Part shown: in pieces, positions 6,152 through 6,195 of the stretch | Layout of the letters: each line of letters begins with the position of its first letter | How positions within the stretch are numbered: position 1 is the first letter of the stretch | From: Spirochaetaceae bacterium | Lineage (GTDB): Bacteria > Spirochaetota > Spirochaetia > DSM-2461 | Direction: 5' to 3' | NCBI GenBank assembly: GCA_016342385.1 | Contig: JAEINM010000260.1 | Location: 1 to 6,195, forward strand | DNA: 6,195 nt | Translations under genes and position numbers: made by a program | The notes under the pieces: generated by a model | What the model saw: the letters and a program-made list of their open reading frames with translations, nothing else | Told to the model about the DNA's origin: nothing | The model's database searches: none

Positions 6152-6172
6152 ATTAACCCCTTAAGCTATAAT
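6144..6172 (+). promoter_or_regulatory. Candidate promoter for a gene beyond the right edge
   Basis: A perfect TATAAT at 6167-6172 lies 17 bases after TTTTTA (6144-6149), a poor -35 matching three of six positions. The absence of coding sequence from here to the window end is compatible with the leader of a rightward gene. The AT-rich setting makes chance matches possible. Confidence 0.35.
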
Positions 6173-6195
6173 AGTTTAACTACAAACAACATATC

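Larger units (their letters stand above)
5993..6195. other. Non-coding AT-rich intergenic region
   Basis: No convincing gene occurs here on either strand. The interval holds the distal arm of the korC stem-loop, a purine stretch (about 6031-6042), a T-rich tract (about 6047-6080), an AT hairpin and two TATAAT hexamers (6109-6114 and 6167-6172). Codons open in one frame across the korC end are an overlapping shadow with no ribosome site. Confidence 0.6.

Overview
The window looks like chromosomal DNA from a free-living, anaerobic, fermentative bacterium. A marine or hypersaline spirochaete (Spirochaeta/Sediminispirochaeta-like) is my best guess, with a clostridial relative as the alternative. 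This rests on gene content: a ferredoxin-dependent 2-oxoacid oxidoreductase, a galactokinase of the type I associate with clostridia and spirochaetes, and an unusual HD-GYP-like protein. It also rests on the moderate, slightly AT-rich composition. No rRNA or other phylogenetic marker is present, so the assignment is an inference.

Layout. (1) Positions 1-195, minus strand: the N-terminal end of a probable galactokinase running off the left edge, with a TTG start backed by a good ribosome binding site. (2) About 175-275: a short AT-rich divergent intergenic region. (3) 276-1643, plus: a 455-residue HD-domain phosphohydrolase related to HD-GYP cyclic-di-GMP phosphodiesterases, with a changed GYP motif and extra sequence. 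(4) 1680-2882, plus: class I mannose-6-phosphate isomerase with all expected zinc ligands. (5) 2882-3340, plus: a YaiI/YqxD (DUF188) protein joined to the previous gene by a one-base stop/start overlap. (6) 3423-5992, plus: a tight four-gene operon in the order delta (2x[4Fe-4S] ferredoxin), alpha, beta (TPP), gamma, the classical korDABC order, encoding a complete 2-oxoacid:ferredoxin oxidoreductase of the KOR/VOR type. (7) 5993-6195: non-coding AT-rich DNA with two stem-loops and a consensus -10 box that probably serves a gene beyond the right edge.

Function. Galactokinase and mannose-6-phosphate isomerase feed sugars into central metabolism. The oxidoreductase converts a 2-oxoacid (2-oxoglutarate or a branched-chain 2-oxoacid) plus CoA into acyl-CoA, CO2 and reduced ferredoxin. 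The HD protein may act in nucleotide second-messenger turnover. The genes before the oxidoreductase operon look like a loose housekeeping assembly rather than one pathway. I see no mobile element, CRISPR array, tRNA or rRNA gene, and no clear sign of a new multi-gene system. The most unusual item is the divergent HD-GYP-like protein.
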